Assembly (NCBI GenBank): GCA_963742315.1
Contig: CAVULE010000001.1
Span: 310,001 to 374,000 of the forward strand
Origin: AV69 sp963742315
GTDB lineage: Bacteria; Verrucomicrobiota; Verrucomicrobiia; Chthoniobacterales; UBA10450
DNA length: 64,000 nucleotides
Direction of reading: 5' to 3'
The stretch's first letter is position 1. Each line of letters begins with the position of its first letter. Below are positions 35,162-43,972 of the stretch, piece by piece. The notes beneath the pieces are model-generated. The model was not told the origin of the DNA. It did not search any database and worked only from the letters and a program-made list of their open reading frames with translations. Position numbers and translations under genes: made by a program.

Positions 35162-36076
35162 CTAATCCCAAAACGGATAGAAATTAAACCAATTGTAAGG
35201 TGCAAGTCGCGCGTAATGCTCGAGACGATCGACATAACGCTGCGTCCAGTACTGGATGTCTTCGGCGCGGCGGTTGCGGTTCAGGACTATTTCCTCGGCG
35301 AATCGCTCGAAAAAAATCTCGTAGCGGTTGCCCCCATGATAAAGACCAAAGAACAGGATAACGGGACAGTGCATCATGGCGGCGATAAGGATCGCGCCGA
35401 TGGGAAAGGTGGCGGGCGCGCCGAGGAATTGACATTGCGCGGTCTTACCATCGCTTGTCGGCCGGTCACCTAATGTTCCAACGAGAAAGCCGCCATCGAG
35501 GCTCTCTTTTACTTTAAGCAACGTATCCGCGCGGTCCGGAACGATGACGGTGCTGGCGATCTCAGGGTTAAGCGCATCAAGATAGCGCGTGATATTTTCG
35601 TTATGGACAACGTCCATCAGGACCTTGAGTGGAAATTCCGCGCGGGTCACGCCCAGGGCGCGCAAGACTTCGAAGCTCCCAAGATGTGAGCCTAAAAGAA
35701 TGCAACCCTGACCGCTTTCGACCTGCTGATGAAGTATCTCACGGTCGTGAAATTTTATCTCGAAGTGCTGGAAAGCGCCGGTAAGCAAATAGACTCGGTC
35801 GAGGATGGTCGCGGCAAAGCAATGAAAATGGCGAAATACATGCCACCAGTGGGCCGGACGGCCGCGCACGCGCTTTAGATATTGATAGGACATTCGACGG
35901 GCGGTATGAGCACTGAGCACAAAATAGAGCGTAGTTGGATATAGTAAGAGCCTTGCCGCCCAGCGTCCGACGGCGGTGGCGGTCCAATGAATCAAGCGCA
36001 GCATTGTGGGAGTGCCGCGCTCCGGCAGATCTGTCCAACGTCGCGTGTGAAGGGTTTTGTCCGCCATTATGGCCAC
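35162..36076 (-). CDS. LpxL/HtrB-like lysophospholipid acyltransferase
   Basis: Up to 304 residues. An N-terminal helix (RLLLYPTTLYFVLSA) anchors it to the membrane. The acyltransferase block is ILLGSHLGSFEVLRALG, where the usual HxxxxD/E motif reads H-LGSF-E, followed by LVGTLGDRPTSD and FPIGAILIAAMMHCPVILFF. LpxL enzymes acylate lipid A; polyene clusters carry paralogues that move the polyene or an acyl chain to a glycolipid. Its place between ApeP-like and methyltransferase genes favours the second. In-frame MADKTLHTRR is an alternative start. Confidence 0.83.
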   Translation of the reverse strand: MAIMADKTLHTRRWTDLPERGTPTMLRLIHWTATAVGRWAARLLLYPTTLYFVLSAHTARRMSYQYLKRVRGRPAHWWHVFRHFHCFAATILDRVYLLTGAFQHFEIKFHDREILHQQVESGQGCILLGSHLGSFEVLRALGVTRAEFPLKVLMDVVHNENITRYLDALNPEIASTVIVPDRADTLLKVKESLDGGFLVGTLGDRPTSDGKTAQCQFLGAPATFPIGAILIAAMMHCPVILFFGLYHGGNRYEIFFERFAEEIVLNRNRRAEDIQYWTQRYVDRLEHYARLAPYNWFNFYPFWD

Positions 36077-36154
36077 ATCTCATAATTACATGTAGCGGCG
36101 AGCTCGTGCGAGTTATTGTCGTCCAGCATCTTGCCGGGAGAGTCGTGCCCACCT

Positions 36155-36238
36155 TGTCATCTCGAGCGAAAGTCGAGAGATCTCTTACTATTCCTCTGTT
36201 AAAAAATTAGAGGTTCCTCGACTGTGCTTGGAATGACA
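36155..36238. repeat. Inverted repeat of the GTCATTCCGAGC family, copy 4
   Basis: tgtcatctcgagcgaaagtc and cgactgtgcttggaatgaca are the arms, with agagatctctta / aattagaggttcc inside. Confidence 0.8.
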
Positions 36239-36273
36239 AAAAGAACGCTCACACGAGGTGAACCTGCATTGGG

Positions 36274-36332
36274 ACGGCGGCGTCTCGCCGTTGAATCCCT
36301 CAAAACGGCGATCTGGAGACCGCCGCTCCTTG
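36274..36332. repeat. GGAGCGGCGGTCT-type repeat, inverted degenerate copy
   Basis: Ends atctggagaccgccgctcct, the complement of the conserved 5' part of the copies at 2214 and 5295, and begins gacggcggcgtctcgccgtt. It directly follows the repeat at 36155-36238. Confidence 0.65.
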
Positions 36333-36337
36333 TGCCG

Positions 36338-37552
36338 CTACGCTTTCCGCTGTCCGCAAATCGCGCCGGTGAAGAAATGGGGATAGATTTCGCGAATACG
36401 ATCGAGCTCGGGTTTTACTTCAGTGTGTTCGAAACCGGCGCGGCTGAATGCGCGCCGCCAATGATCCGCGGTGAGAAAACCCGGATTAGGTCTAAATTCT
36501 GGATCGGTATCGACGTCAGTGAAACTATCCAGGATCTGAAATACCAATTCCGGATACATCGGTTGGTCGAGATAAGGCCGCACACACTCGCTGATTATAA
36601 GGCAGCCAGACGGCGCGAGCGCACCACGGGCCTGACCTAAACTGAACAACAAATCCTTGGCGACATGTAGGACGTTGACGCCATAAACGAGATCGAACTC
36701 GCCGCGAGCAATCCCCTGAGTGTCCCATGACAGGTTCATGTCGAGAATACCCCATTCAAGCGGCAGGTTGAGATATTGCTGCGATAGTTGGCGTTGGCCA
36801 CGGCGCCGGAAAAATGCATTCGGTTCTGTAATTAGATAGCGGTCGAGGCGAGGAAGAAGGCCGCGTTCATCCAAGCAGCGAAGCAGAATTTCGCTGCCGC
36901 TACCTGCGCCCGCGCCTACTTCCAGGATTCGAAACTTGGGCCGAGTTGCCAGATAGGCAGTGGCTACTACTGCGCCGAGCCAGTTGTTAACCGCATAAGT
37001 TAAATTGTTATTATGAAAATAGTTCAACCATAAGGTTATTCCTTGCGGCAGAAATAGCCCCTGTTCGCCGTTTTGTTTTCCGGCAGCGACGAGTGGGTAA
37101 AGATCCGCAGCATAATCGAGGAGGTCCAAGGTTGACGCATTGGCGCCGTCAATCTCAAGAGCAATCGCGCGTAGCTCGGCGAGTTGCGGTTGCCAAGGTG
37201 AACACAACAAACGGTAGGAACGATCTGCGTTTGCCTTTTGTACCTCGATGCAACCGGTTTCGACCAGACGCTCCAAAAGCCAGCTTAGAGTAGAGCCAAA
37301 GCGGGTTTGGAACGAAAGAGTATGACAAAGGTCGCGGGCCGATCGCGATTGATCTAGTCGTTCAAGAACATTTAGACGGCCGAGCAAATCGATTGCGAGA
37401 TCGATGCTATAGCGTTCCATCAACTCGATGCTTTGATAGAGGTTTTCGTTGAATAACGACGGCGGATAATCTTTGAGCCGGCGCGCCAGACGCGGATCAC
37501 GAGGGTGAAGATTAAATACAGGCGCCGCAACTGATCTCAAGGCGCCCTTCAA
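36338..37552 (-). CDS. SAM-dependent methyltransferase, polyketide-associated type
   Basis: 404 residues. An N-terminal helical region (ERYSIDLAIDLLGRLNVLERL, TRFGSTLSWLLERLVETGCI) resembles the winged-helix start of O-methyltransferases or polyketide-linked methyltransferases. The SAM core is FRILEVGAGAGSGSEILLRC, DRYLITEPNAFF and FDLVYGVNVLHVAKDL, all at the expected spacing. Its gene start overlaps the end of the ApeI-like dehydratase gene by 41 bases on the same strand, so the two are coupled. Target unknown; aryl ring methylation, as by ApeB, is a guess from context. Confidence 0.82.
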   Translation of the reverse strand: MKGALRSVAAPVFNLHPRDPRLARRLKDYPPSLFNENLYQSIELMERYSIDLAIDLLGRLNVLERLDQSRSARDLCHTLSFQTRFGSTLSWLLERLVETGCIEVQKANADRSYRLLCSPWQPQLAELRAIALEIDGANASTLDLLDYAADLYPLVAAGKQNGEQGLFLPQGITLWLNYFHNNNLTYAVNNWLGAVVATAYLATRPKFRILEVGAGAGSGSEILLRCLDERGLLPRLDRYLITEPNAFFRRRGQRQLSQQYLNLPLEWGILDMNLSWDTQGIARGEFDLVYGVNVLHVAKDLLFSLGQARGALAPSGCLIISECVRPYLDQPMYPELVFQILDSFTDVDTDPEFRPNPGFLTADHWRRAFSRAGFEHTEVKPELDRIREIYPHFFTGAICGQRKA

Positions 37553-37826
37553 CTACCACGCGCCCGTCCAATCGGCAGCAAAAATCGATCTGATTTCCGG
37601 AAGTATTTATCGAATCAAAACCAATAACAAAGGATTGCCCGGGTTTGATCGGCGCGATGAACTTGACCGACGTTACACCGGTGAGCCGGGACTCTTTGCG
37701 CCACTCGGTTAAAGCCGCAGCGACTTCATCAAGAACCACGACGCCAGGCACGATTGGGGCACCGGGAAAATGACCCGCCAGGCTGGGATGATCGGCGGGA
37801 ATAATTCGGGAAGTTTCGAAGGTCAT
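37512..37826 (-). CDS. ApeI/FabZ-like hot-dog dehydratase
   Basis: 104 residues, short for FabZ. The active-site strand DHPSLAGHFPGAPIVPGVVV keeps the catalytic His and the helix VLDEVAAALTEWRKE follows, as in ApeI-type thioester dehydratases. The usual Glu/Asp partner in the helix is represented by the Asp-Glu of LDEV. First gene of a minus-strand run: this dehydratase, methyltransferase, acyltransferase, ApeP-like dehydratase. Together with fabG this gives the reducing half of an aryl-polyene-like pathway. Confidence 0.78.
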   Translation of the reverse strand: MTFETSRIIPADHPSLAGHFPGAPIVPGVVVLDEVAAALTEWRKESRLTGVTSVKFIAPIKPGQSFVIGFDSINTSGNQIDFCCRLDGRVVVEGRLEISCGACI

Positions 37827-38100
37827 CGGCTACGAATTTATAGGTACCTCATTCCAAACGTCAGTCGAGACTACACCGTCGCAGGTGATGAGAGGGAATG
37901 CTCCGGCTCGACAGAGTCTCGCCCTACGAATCGAATGCGCGGTGGTTTTTGGGAGGGCGACGCTCTTCGGAGCCGCAAACTAAGGGCTTTCGCGAAGGAA
38001 TGCCTCCCCGTCTTCGCATAAGGCTTAGCCCGGCAGGCAGTTGCGTTCGGCGACGGTGGGGCTGGCGAGCATTAAAGCTGCTTCTAGAAATTATAGTATT
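37827..38100. other. Divergent intergenic region
   Basis: About 270 bases upstream of both the ApeI-like gene and a conserved uncharacterised gene; it should hold promoters in both directions. A gctcgacagagtctcgccct string at 37907 resembles other short intergenic strings of this window (cggcagagcgtcgccctacc near 29710). No gene seen. Confidence 0.4.
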
Positions 38101-38736
38101 GTGAAAAAGACGCTCTTTCTGCTGGCGATCGCCGGAGTCTGGTTTGCCCACTGGCAGTTGCACGGGCCGATTACTTACCCGCCAGGCGTCTTAATCGCGT
38201 CGGAGCCGATTCAGGTCGATTTGCCTACCAACGAGCCGGAATTCGGTTTCGGTGAGTTTCATTTGAAACCGCTCGCACGTTTCGCGGTTGATGCGCGGCT
38301 ATTACACTCGAAAATTTACCGTTACGATCGGGGAGCCTCGCTCGTGCCGATCGACCTCGCGGTCGGCTGGGGGCCAATGTCCGATCAACAGGTCCTGGAC
38401 CATTTGCATGTGAGCCAAAGCATGCGCTTCTTTTGGTACGAATACAAAATGCCGCCTCCGATCGCGGCAGAACAAATTGTCAATCACGCGACCAACATTC
38501 ACATCATTCCGTCGACGCCAGAGTTGGCGGCGCGCTGCAAATCCTTGCGTTCCGGGGCGCTCGTTCATCTTAGTGGCGAATTGGTCCAGGCAACCGGTCC
38601 GCAGATCGGAACGTGGCGCAGTTCATTGAGCCGTACCGATTCGGGTAACGGCGCGTGCGAGCTTCTTTATCTTGAAGATTTGGGACTGCTCTCAGCCGAG
38701 GCCGTCCCGAACAAATCGCGATTGGTGCAGCGCTGA
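38101..38736 (+). CDS. Conserved membrane-anchored protein of unknown function
   Basis: 212 codons from a GTG (VKKTLFLLAIAGVWFAHW), which places a signal anchor right at the start; the open frame extends to 38041 but that part is not protein-like. Recognisable conserved blocks are LAVGWGPMSDQQVLDHLHVS, FWYEYKMPPPIAAEQIVNH, NIHIIPSTPELAARCKSLR and SSLSRTDSGNGACELLYLED, which I have seen as a widespread hypothetical family. No catalytic motif. It converges on the sulfotransferase gene with a 45-base overlap. Confidence 0.75.
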   Translation: MKKTLFLLAIAGVWFAHWQLHGPITYPPGVLIASEPIQVDLPTNEPEFGFGEFHLKPLARFAVDARLLHSKIYRYDRGASLVPIDLAVGWGPMSDQQVLDHLHVSQSMRFFWYEYKMPPPIAAEQIVNHATNIHIIPSTPELAARCKSLRSGALVHLSGELVQATGPQIGTWRSSLSRTDSGNGACELLYLEDLGLLSAEAVPNKSRLVQR

Positions 38737-39993
38737 CGTTAGCTGAACGGGCCGCGTCGACACTGGTGAGCCCACTGAAAATCGCTCGCAGTACTCTGCG
38801 AAAAATTCCTGTTCGTGTTCGGGGCGCAATCCAAATTGCGCTGCTTCATAACGATGAAAACCCTGCAGATCAGGCCGTTGTTTTGCCAGGACCTCGCGCA
38901 TCCGGTTTTCCGCTCGATGCGACAGCACCCAACCGAAATGTTTGTATATGCGACGGACGGCGCCGATAGGATCGCGTCGGAGGTCGACGTAGGAGAGATC
39001 AAAAATGCGTTCCGGCGCGAGGCGATCTCGTTCGCCGATGAACTTTGCAAGGGTCTTCCACCAATAAGAGATCGCTTCCGCGCCGATCTTCACTGGATCG
39101 ACGGTGTCGCTAAACACGCGTCGCAAAATCGTAATCAGACTGGAGACAGAAGTGATGGCTTCGAGCGGAGCGCGGTGTGTTTGTAGGAAAAGCGCGTCCG
39201 GATAGATGGCGAGCAATGTCGGTAGCCCAAACATATGGGTAGGCGCTTTTAGAATCCAACGGCGCCCATTTTCTCGTTCCTGCAAATGTTGGAGAAAGCG
39301 TCGGTGAAATTCGTAGGCCGGCTGCAGATCCTGCTGCAAAAACCATTTTCGATAGCCCGGCACATTGTACATCGTGTCGAATTGATCGCTCAAAAAACTT
39401 GGGCTCATCAGACTGACGCATTCCTGGGGTAATTCCGCACCGACCGGATGGAGCTTCCCAAAATTCGGCGCCACCCATTCCAGACAAGCAAGATTTTGCG
39501 AGGCGCGTCGGATGCGCCGTTGCTTTTCCGCGTTCGTCGGCGGTGAAGGTTCCATCACTTCCCAGGTTAGCGGCGCGCGATTCGCCGGATCAGCGGAGAG
39601 CAAGGTGTGCAAAAAGGTTGTGCCGGTGCGCGGCAATCCCACCACAAAAAGAGGAGCGCTGATCTGGTGCTGTGCGATTTCAGGATGCAGACTCCGGTCG
39701 CGTTGCAGCAAAAGCCGATTGCGTAGAATGCGGAGGACATCGGAGCGCAGCGCGATGCTTCCGATCGCGTTCAGGCGGGCATCTCGCCAGCAGGACTCAA
39801 GCAGGTGGCCAAGCGGTTCACGAAAATCGCCATCACCGAAATCGTCTAGATTAGCGCGGCGCTTTGCCGTCTCGATCAACTCTTCCGGCGGAATGCGCCG
39901 GCTGACCTTGCCATTAAGCATTGCGCCAAATCGGTTAAACGCGCGGATGACCATCGGCGGACGGAAACGATCGATGGTAGCGGCGGATTGCAT
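38692..39993 (-). CDS. Sulfotransferase family protein (second copy type)
   Basis: 433 residues, longer than the sulfotransferase at 17183. The PAPS 5' loop is LFVVGLPRTGTTFLHTLLSA and the 3' site lies in FLQTHRAPLEAITSVSSLI; RRWILKAPTHMFGLPTLLAI between them is typical of the Sulfotransfer_3 group seen in bacterial and mycobacterial proteins. The N-terminal 100 residues (IETAKRRANLDDFGDGDFRE) are a family-specific helical cap. Acceptor unknown. Overlaps a convergent gene by 45 bases at its end. Confidence 0.87.
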   Translation of the reverse strand: MQSAATIDRFRPPMVIRAFNRFGAMLNGKVSRRIPPEELIETAKRRANLDDFGDGDFREPLGHLLESCWRDARLNAIGSIALRSDVLRILRNRLLLQRDRSLHPEIAQHQISAPLFVVGLPRTGTTFLHTLLSADPANRAPLTWEVMEPSPPTNAEKQRRIRRASQNLACLEWVAPNFGKLHPVGAELPQECVSLMSPSFLSDQFDTMYNVPGYRKWFLQQDLQPAYEFHRRFLQHLQERENGRRWILKAPTHMFGLPTLLAIYPDALFLQTHRAPLEAITSVSSLITILRRVFSDTVDPVKIGAEAISYWWKTLAKFIGERDRLAPERIFDLSYVDLRRDPIGAVRRIYKHFGWVLSHRAENRMREVLAKQRPDLQGFHRYEAAQFGLRPEHEQEFFAEYCERFSVGSPVSTRPVQLTSALHQSRFVRDGLG

Positions 39994-40083
39994 TGGGCAA
40001 GAATTGTTTCAGGTGCGCGACCGTAGAAGCAAGCCTAAGCCGCCGCGACGGTCAATCTGTCTGCAGGGATTTCGCACGAAGAA

Positions 40084-40148
40084 CAAGGAGCGGCGGTCTT
40101 CAAAGCGCCGTTTGTCTAAGTCGGCGGTTGAGAAATCGCCGCTTCTTG
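40084..40148. repeat. GGAGCGGCGGTCT-type palindromic repeat, copy 3
   Basis: caaggagcggcggtcttcaa, then tttgtctaagtcggcggttg and aatcgccgcttctt; diverged in the centre but with the outer arms kept. Confidence 0.75.
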
Positions 40149-40155
40149 GATCAAT

Positions 40156-40222
40156 TTGTGGGGCAGGCATTCCCGCCTGCCGCCCTAGATTCCCAAGGCA
40201 AGCGGGAGCGCTTGCCTACAAT
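40156..40222. repeat. Short inverted repeat (GGCAGGCATTCCCGCCTGCC type)
   Basis: Two adjacent hairpins: ggcaggc-attccc-gcctgcc and aggcaagcg-gga-gcgcttgcct. A relative of the second occurs near 34573-34613 (aacggcaggcggaacgcttg). Confidence 0.6.
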
Positions 40223-40293
40223 TGCTGAGCAATGTGATTGTAGCTTGGTAACTGCGTGTTTGCGCGAGGCACCCACCCGTTTCATCGTTCTGT

Positions 40294-40770
40294 ATGGAAA
40301 CGGAAAAAGCGACCTTTGGCGCCGGCTGTTTTTGGGGAGTGGAAGAAACCTTTCGCAAGTTAAAAGGGGTGACCGATACCGCGGTCGGTTACGCCGGTGG
40401 CGCAAAGGACAATCCCACTTACGAAGACGTTTGCACGGATGAAACCGGCCACGCCGAAGTGGTGCAGGTGGAATTTGATCCGGCGAAAATCTCCTATCGG
40501 GAATTGCTCGACGTTTTCTGGGCAAATCATAATCCGACAACCTTGAACCGACAGGGGCCCGATGCTGGCACACAGTATCGCTCCGTTATTTTTTATCATT
40601 CGCCGGAGCAAAAGGCCGCGGCGGAAGAATCCAAGAATGCGCTGGCAAAAAGCGGACGGTTCAAGCGCGAGATTGTGACCCAAATTGAACCAGCGCCAAA
40701 ATTTTTCCGGGCCGAGGAATATCATCAGCGTTACCTGGAAAAGCGCGGTCTTTCGCATTGCGCGATTTGA
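40294..40770 (+). CDS. msrA: Peptide methionine sulfoxide reductase MsrA
   Basis: 158 residues. The active site FGAGCFWGVEE has nucleophile Cys12; VGYAGG, TGHAEVVQVEFDP and YHQRYL are the other family landmarks. Cys156 near the end (LSHCAI) is a candidate resolving cysteine. It reduces S-methionine sulfoxide in oxidised proteins using thioredoxin. The stop overlaps the pgl start (TGATG at 40768-40772), so the two are translationally coupled. No msrB seen. Confidence 0.95.
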   Translation: METEKATFGAGCFWGVEETFRKLKGVTDTAVGYAGGAKDNPTYEDVCTDETGHAEVVQVEFDPAKISYRELLDVFWANHNPTTLNRQGPDAGTQYRSVIFYHSPEQKAAAEESKNALAKSGRFKREIVTQIEPAPKFFRAEEYHQRYLEKRGLSHCAI

Positions 40771-41462
40771 TGGCCCGCGAAGTTCTTCGCACGAAAACGT
40801 TCGCCAGTGACGCGGCGAACTTCATTCTGACAAAGGCGCGCGAATCGTTAGATGAGCGTCAGCAATTTCGGATCGCGCTTTCCGGCGGGAATACGCCGCG
40901 CTCGGTTTATGCGGAAATGGCAAAACGCGATCTATCGTGGGAAAAATTTGTTTTTACCTTTGGTGACGAACGTTGCGTGCCGCCGGAGAACGACGAGAGC
41001 AATTTCCGGATGGCAAACGAGGCGCTGTTTCGACCGGCATCCGTATCGGATTCATCCATTCTCCGAATGCGGGGGGAGATCGAGCCGGTTCTGGCGGCAA
41101 AAGAATATGAAGCACAGCTGGATGCGCTGGCCGCCAAGAGAGGTGAGGAAATTTACGAACACGATTTGATTTTGCTTGGGCTGGGCGATGACGGACACAC
41201 TGCTTCGCTTTTTCCGGGAACTGAGGCGCTCTTAGAAACGGAGCGGCGCGTCATGGCCAATTACGTTCCCAAATTAAATTCCTGGCGGCTGACCTTCACG
41301 TTCCCATTAATTTTCGCGGCCCGGGCGGTTTGTTTTTTAATCGGTGCAAACAAAGATCCGAAATTAATCGAGCGGATTTTTTCCGGAGACCCCGCTCTTC
41401 CGGCCGCGCGGGTGGATCAAAACGCGAAAAGCGTAACCTGGATTATCGAAGAGAAATCGTGA
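40770..41462 (+). CDS. pgl: 6-phosphogluconolactonase
   Basis: 230 residues from MAREVLRTKTFASDA, whose ATG overlaps the msrA stop. The SOL/DevB-type signature is complete: FRIALSGGNTPRSVYAEMAK, VFTFGDERCVPPENDESNFR and LILLGLGDDGHTASLFPGTE. It hydrolyses 6-phosphogluconolactone in the oxidative pentose phosphate pathway, giving NADPH that thioredoxin-linked MsrA ultimately consumes, which makes the pairing sensible. zwf and gnd are not in the window. Confidence 0.92.
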   Translation: MAREVLRTKTFASDAANFILTKARESLDERQQFRIALSGGNTPRSVYAEMAKRDLSWEKFVFTFGDERCVPPENDESNFRMANEALFRPASVSDSSILRMRGEIEPVLAAKEYEAQLDALAAKRGEEIYEHDLILLGLGDDGHTASLFPGTEALLETERRVMANYVPKLNSWRLTFTFPLIFAARAVCFLIGANKDPKLIERIFSGDPALPAARVDQNAKSVTWIIEEKS

Positions 41463-41487
41463 TCTACTTGTTCTAGACTGCGCGCGA

Positions 41488-42543
41488 ATGCAGACAATTA
41501 TCGTTACCGGCTCTTCCGGTTTGATCGGTTCGGAAACAGCCAAACGTTTTGCGCAAAAGGGACTGCGCATCGTAGGCATCGATAATGACATGCGAGCGCA
41601 GTTTTTCGGAACGGAGGCTTCGACAAAATCAACGCGTGACGAGTTGGTGAAAAACTTGCGCGAATACGAGCATCACGATCTCGACATTCGCAATGCCAAA
41701 TCAATCAGCGCGCTTTTTGCCAAACATCGGGGCACGATTCGCGCCGTCGTGCACACCGCGGCGCAACCATCGCATGATTGGGCCGCGCGAGAGCCGCAGA
41801 CCGATTTCACCGTCAACGCCAACGGCACCCTGAATTTGCTCGAAGCGGCGCGTGAAAATTGCCCGGAAGCGCCATTCGTTTTTACCTCCACAAACAAAGT
41901 GTATGGCGATACTCCGAATCGTCTGCCGTTGCGCGAACTGGAAACGCGCTGGGAAATCGAGCCCGGTCACGAATTCGAACCGGGAATTCCCGAAACCATG
42001 AGCATCGATGCGACCAAGCATTCTCTTTTTGGGGCCTCGAAAGTCGCGGCCGACATTTTGGTGCAAGAGTATGGCCGCTATTTCGGAATGCCGACGGCGT
42101 GTTTTCGTGGCGGCTGTTTGACCGGCCCGGGCCATGCCGGCGCGGAGCTGCACGGGTTTCTTGCTTATTTAATGAAATGTTGCGTCATCGGCCGGCCCTA
42201 TCGCGTCTTTGGTTACAAAGGGAAACAGGTGCGCGATAACATTCACAGCTTCGATTTGGTGGAAACCTTTGCCGCCTTCATCGATAAGCCGCGCGTAGCG
42301 GAAGTTTACAACATGGGCGGTAGCCGCTTTTGCAATTGCTCGATGCTGGAAGCGATTTCACTCTGCGAAGAAATTAGCGGCCGGAAACTCACCTGGCATT
42401 ACGAGGAGAGCAATCGCATCGGCGATCACATCTGGTGGATCAGCGATGTGCGGAAATTTCAATCGCATTACCCGGAGTGGAAATTTCGCTTCGGACTACG
42501 GGAAATCCTGGAGCAAATCTTCGGGGCGGTTAAAAACGAGTGA
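41488..42543 (+). CDS. CDP-paratose/tyvelose 2-epimerase-like NAD-dependent epimerase
   Basis: 351 residues, extended SDR. The NAD loop is VTGSSGLIGSETAKRF (8-14), followed by VVHTAAQPSHDWAAREP, as in CDP-tyvelose epimerases, and STNKVYGDTPNRL. The catalytic Tyr-x3-Lys reads F181-GAS-K185 (TKHSLFGASKVAADI), so the usual Tyr is Phe. Either the subfamily uses another acid or base or it is a distinct enzyme. It begins 25 bases after pgl and is probably in the msrA-pgl operon, though the functional link is unclear. A nucleotide-sugar for surface polysaccharide is the likely substrate. Confidence 0.83.
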   Translation: MQTIIVTGSSGLIGSETAKRFAQKGLRIVGIDNDMRAQFFGTEASTKSTRDELVKNLREYEHHDLDIRNAKSISALFAKHRGTIRAVVHTAAQPSHDWAAREPQTDFTVNANGTLNLLEAARENCPEAPFVFTSTNKVYGDTPNRLPLRELETRWEIEPGHEFEPGIPETMSIDATKHSLFGASKVAADILVQEYGRYFGMPTACFRGGCLTGPGHAGAELHGFLAYLMKCCVIGRPYRVFGYKGKQVRDNIHSFDLVETFAAFIDKPRVAEVYNMGGSRFCNCSMLEAISLCEEISGRKLTWHYEESNRIGDHIWWISDVRKFQSHYPEWKFRFGLREILEQIFGAVKNE

Positions 42544-42643
42544 TCTCTGCGGCAGACTGGGGCGTCTGCCTCCCAGGATCTAGTTGTAATTGTCGCGAAA
42601 ACGTTACACGACATTTCGCGCCATCTCCGATAGGCGTCATGGG

Positions 42644-43972
42644 ATGCAAATGGCAGTGACGCTCGATCCGATCCCGGCGGAGACAGCGCGATCCAGGCCC
42701 GCTTCGAACGCGTCATCCGAATCACCAGCGAAGTTTGTCGCCGAAGGGGCGGTCGATCTGCGCACGCTTATTGGCCATCGCCAGATCGTGAGCGCGGGCG
42801 ACAGCGTCGAGCATGTCTTCGAGACCTTCCGCCACAGCGACCTCGAATTCCTCGCCATTGTTGATGGCGAGCGGCTGCTGGGAATGTGCTCGCGGCATGC
42901 GATCGACTCGCTTCTCGGAGGCCGTTACGGTTTTTCGCTCTGGGCGCGCAAGCCGATCGCGGAACACGTTGCGGCTAACGAGATCCGGATTGTGGTTACC
43001 AGCGCGATTACCGACGTTTTAAGGAAGGTCTTCGCCCGGAATCCGGAAAACTTTTACGACGATGTGCTGCTCGTTGACGAAAACGGGCGGCTGCTTGGTC
43101 TCATTTCCACCGAGACTTTGTTCAAAGTCCAGAATGCGCTGCTTCTAGCCAACATCAGCCAGTTGGAGAAAAAGGAACGCGAGATTCGCGAGAAGAATGA
43201 GCAGATGGAATCGGAATTGCGCATGGCGATGGAACTACAACAAGCAATGATGCCAAGGACAGAGCAGCTGTCTTTCCGCAAAGCCGGTAGCAGCTTCCCG
43301 CAGTTCGACCACCGTTACGTCGCGGCGGGTCTCGTCGGCGGCGACTTTTTCCATATCGTCCGGCTCTCCGACTCCGCCGCCAGTGTCTTTATTTGTGACG
43401 TAATGGGACACGGCGTGAGCTCAGCGCTCATTACCGCGATGTTGCGCGCTCTCATCGAAGGCTGCGGAGCCGACGCCGCTAATCCCAGCGTCCTCATGAC
43501 CCGCCTCAACTCCGAGTTTACCAAGATCCTCCGGCAAACTGACACTGTTCTTTTTGCAACGGCTTTCTACTGCGTACTCGATGCAGACCGGAGCGAACTT
43601 CAGTATGCACGAGCCGGGCATCCGTATCCTTTCCATGTGCAAAGGCGTGGTGGTCGCGTCGCGCTGCTCAACTGCGTCGAAGGTACGGCGGGTCCTGCTC
43701 TTGGGCTGATTGATTCTGCGAGCTACGGTAATTCTCGCACCCTACTCGAGCCGGGCGATTGGGTCCTTCTTTTCACTGACGGCATTGAAGAGGCGACGGA
43801 CAACGCTGGTGGCGAATTCGGTGTCTCGAGATTAGCCAGCCTTCTGCAAGCGAACCTTGAACGACCAGCTGGCGAAGTTCTGGATGAGTTGCTGGCCGAG
43901 GTTAGCCGGTTCACCGGCGGCGCATCCTTCGCCGACGACATCTGTTTGGTCGCCGCCGAATTACCGTTGTAG
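42644..43972 (+). CDS. CBS-domain PP2C (RsbU/SpoIIE-type) phosphatase
   Basis: 442 residues from MQMAVTLDPIPAETARS; the frame is open to a TTG at 42590. Two CBS-like units occupy about 40-160 (DSVEHVFETFRHSDLEFLAI, VTSAITDVLRKVFARNPENF with LLVDENGRLLGLIS). A coiled coil (ISQLEKKEREIREKNEQMES) links to the phosphatase with metal-site Asp in GLVGGDFFHIV, CDVMGHGVSSALITAMLRAL, and DDICLVAAEL at the end. By family it would dephosphorylate an anti-sigma antagonist in a partner-switching stress cascade, with CBS domains sensing a nucleotide. No RsbV/RsbW partner is in view. Confidence 0.88.
   Translation: MQMAVTLDPIPAETARSRPASNASSESPAKFVAEGAVDLRTLIGHRQIVSAGDSVEHVFETFRHSDLEFLAIVDGERLLGMCSRHAIDSLLGGRYGFSLWARKPIAEHVAANEIRIVVTSAITDVLRKVFARNPENFYDDVLLVDENGRLLGLISTETLFKVQNALLLANISQLEKKEREIREKNEQMESELRMAMELQQAMMPRTEQLSFRKAGSSFPQFDHRYVAAGLVGGDFFHIVRLSDSAASVFICDVMGHGVSSALITAMLRALIEGCGADAANPSVLMTRLNSEFTKILRQTDTVLFATAFYCVLDADRSELQYARAGHPYPFHVQRRGGRVALLNCVEGTAGPALGLIDSASYGNSRTLLEPGDWVLLFTDGIEEATDNAGGEFGVSRLASLLQANLERPAGEVLDELLAEVSRFTGGASFADDICLVAAELPL

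Larger units (their letters stand above)
39994..40293. other. Intergenic region with two repeats
   Basis: 300 bases between divergent genes. It contains GGAGCGGCGGTCT-type repeat copy 3 (40084-40148) and a shorter inverted element at about 40156-40222. The msrA promoter must lie in the remaining 70 bases; no box was recognised. Confidence 0.5.
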
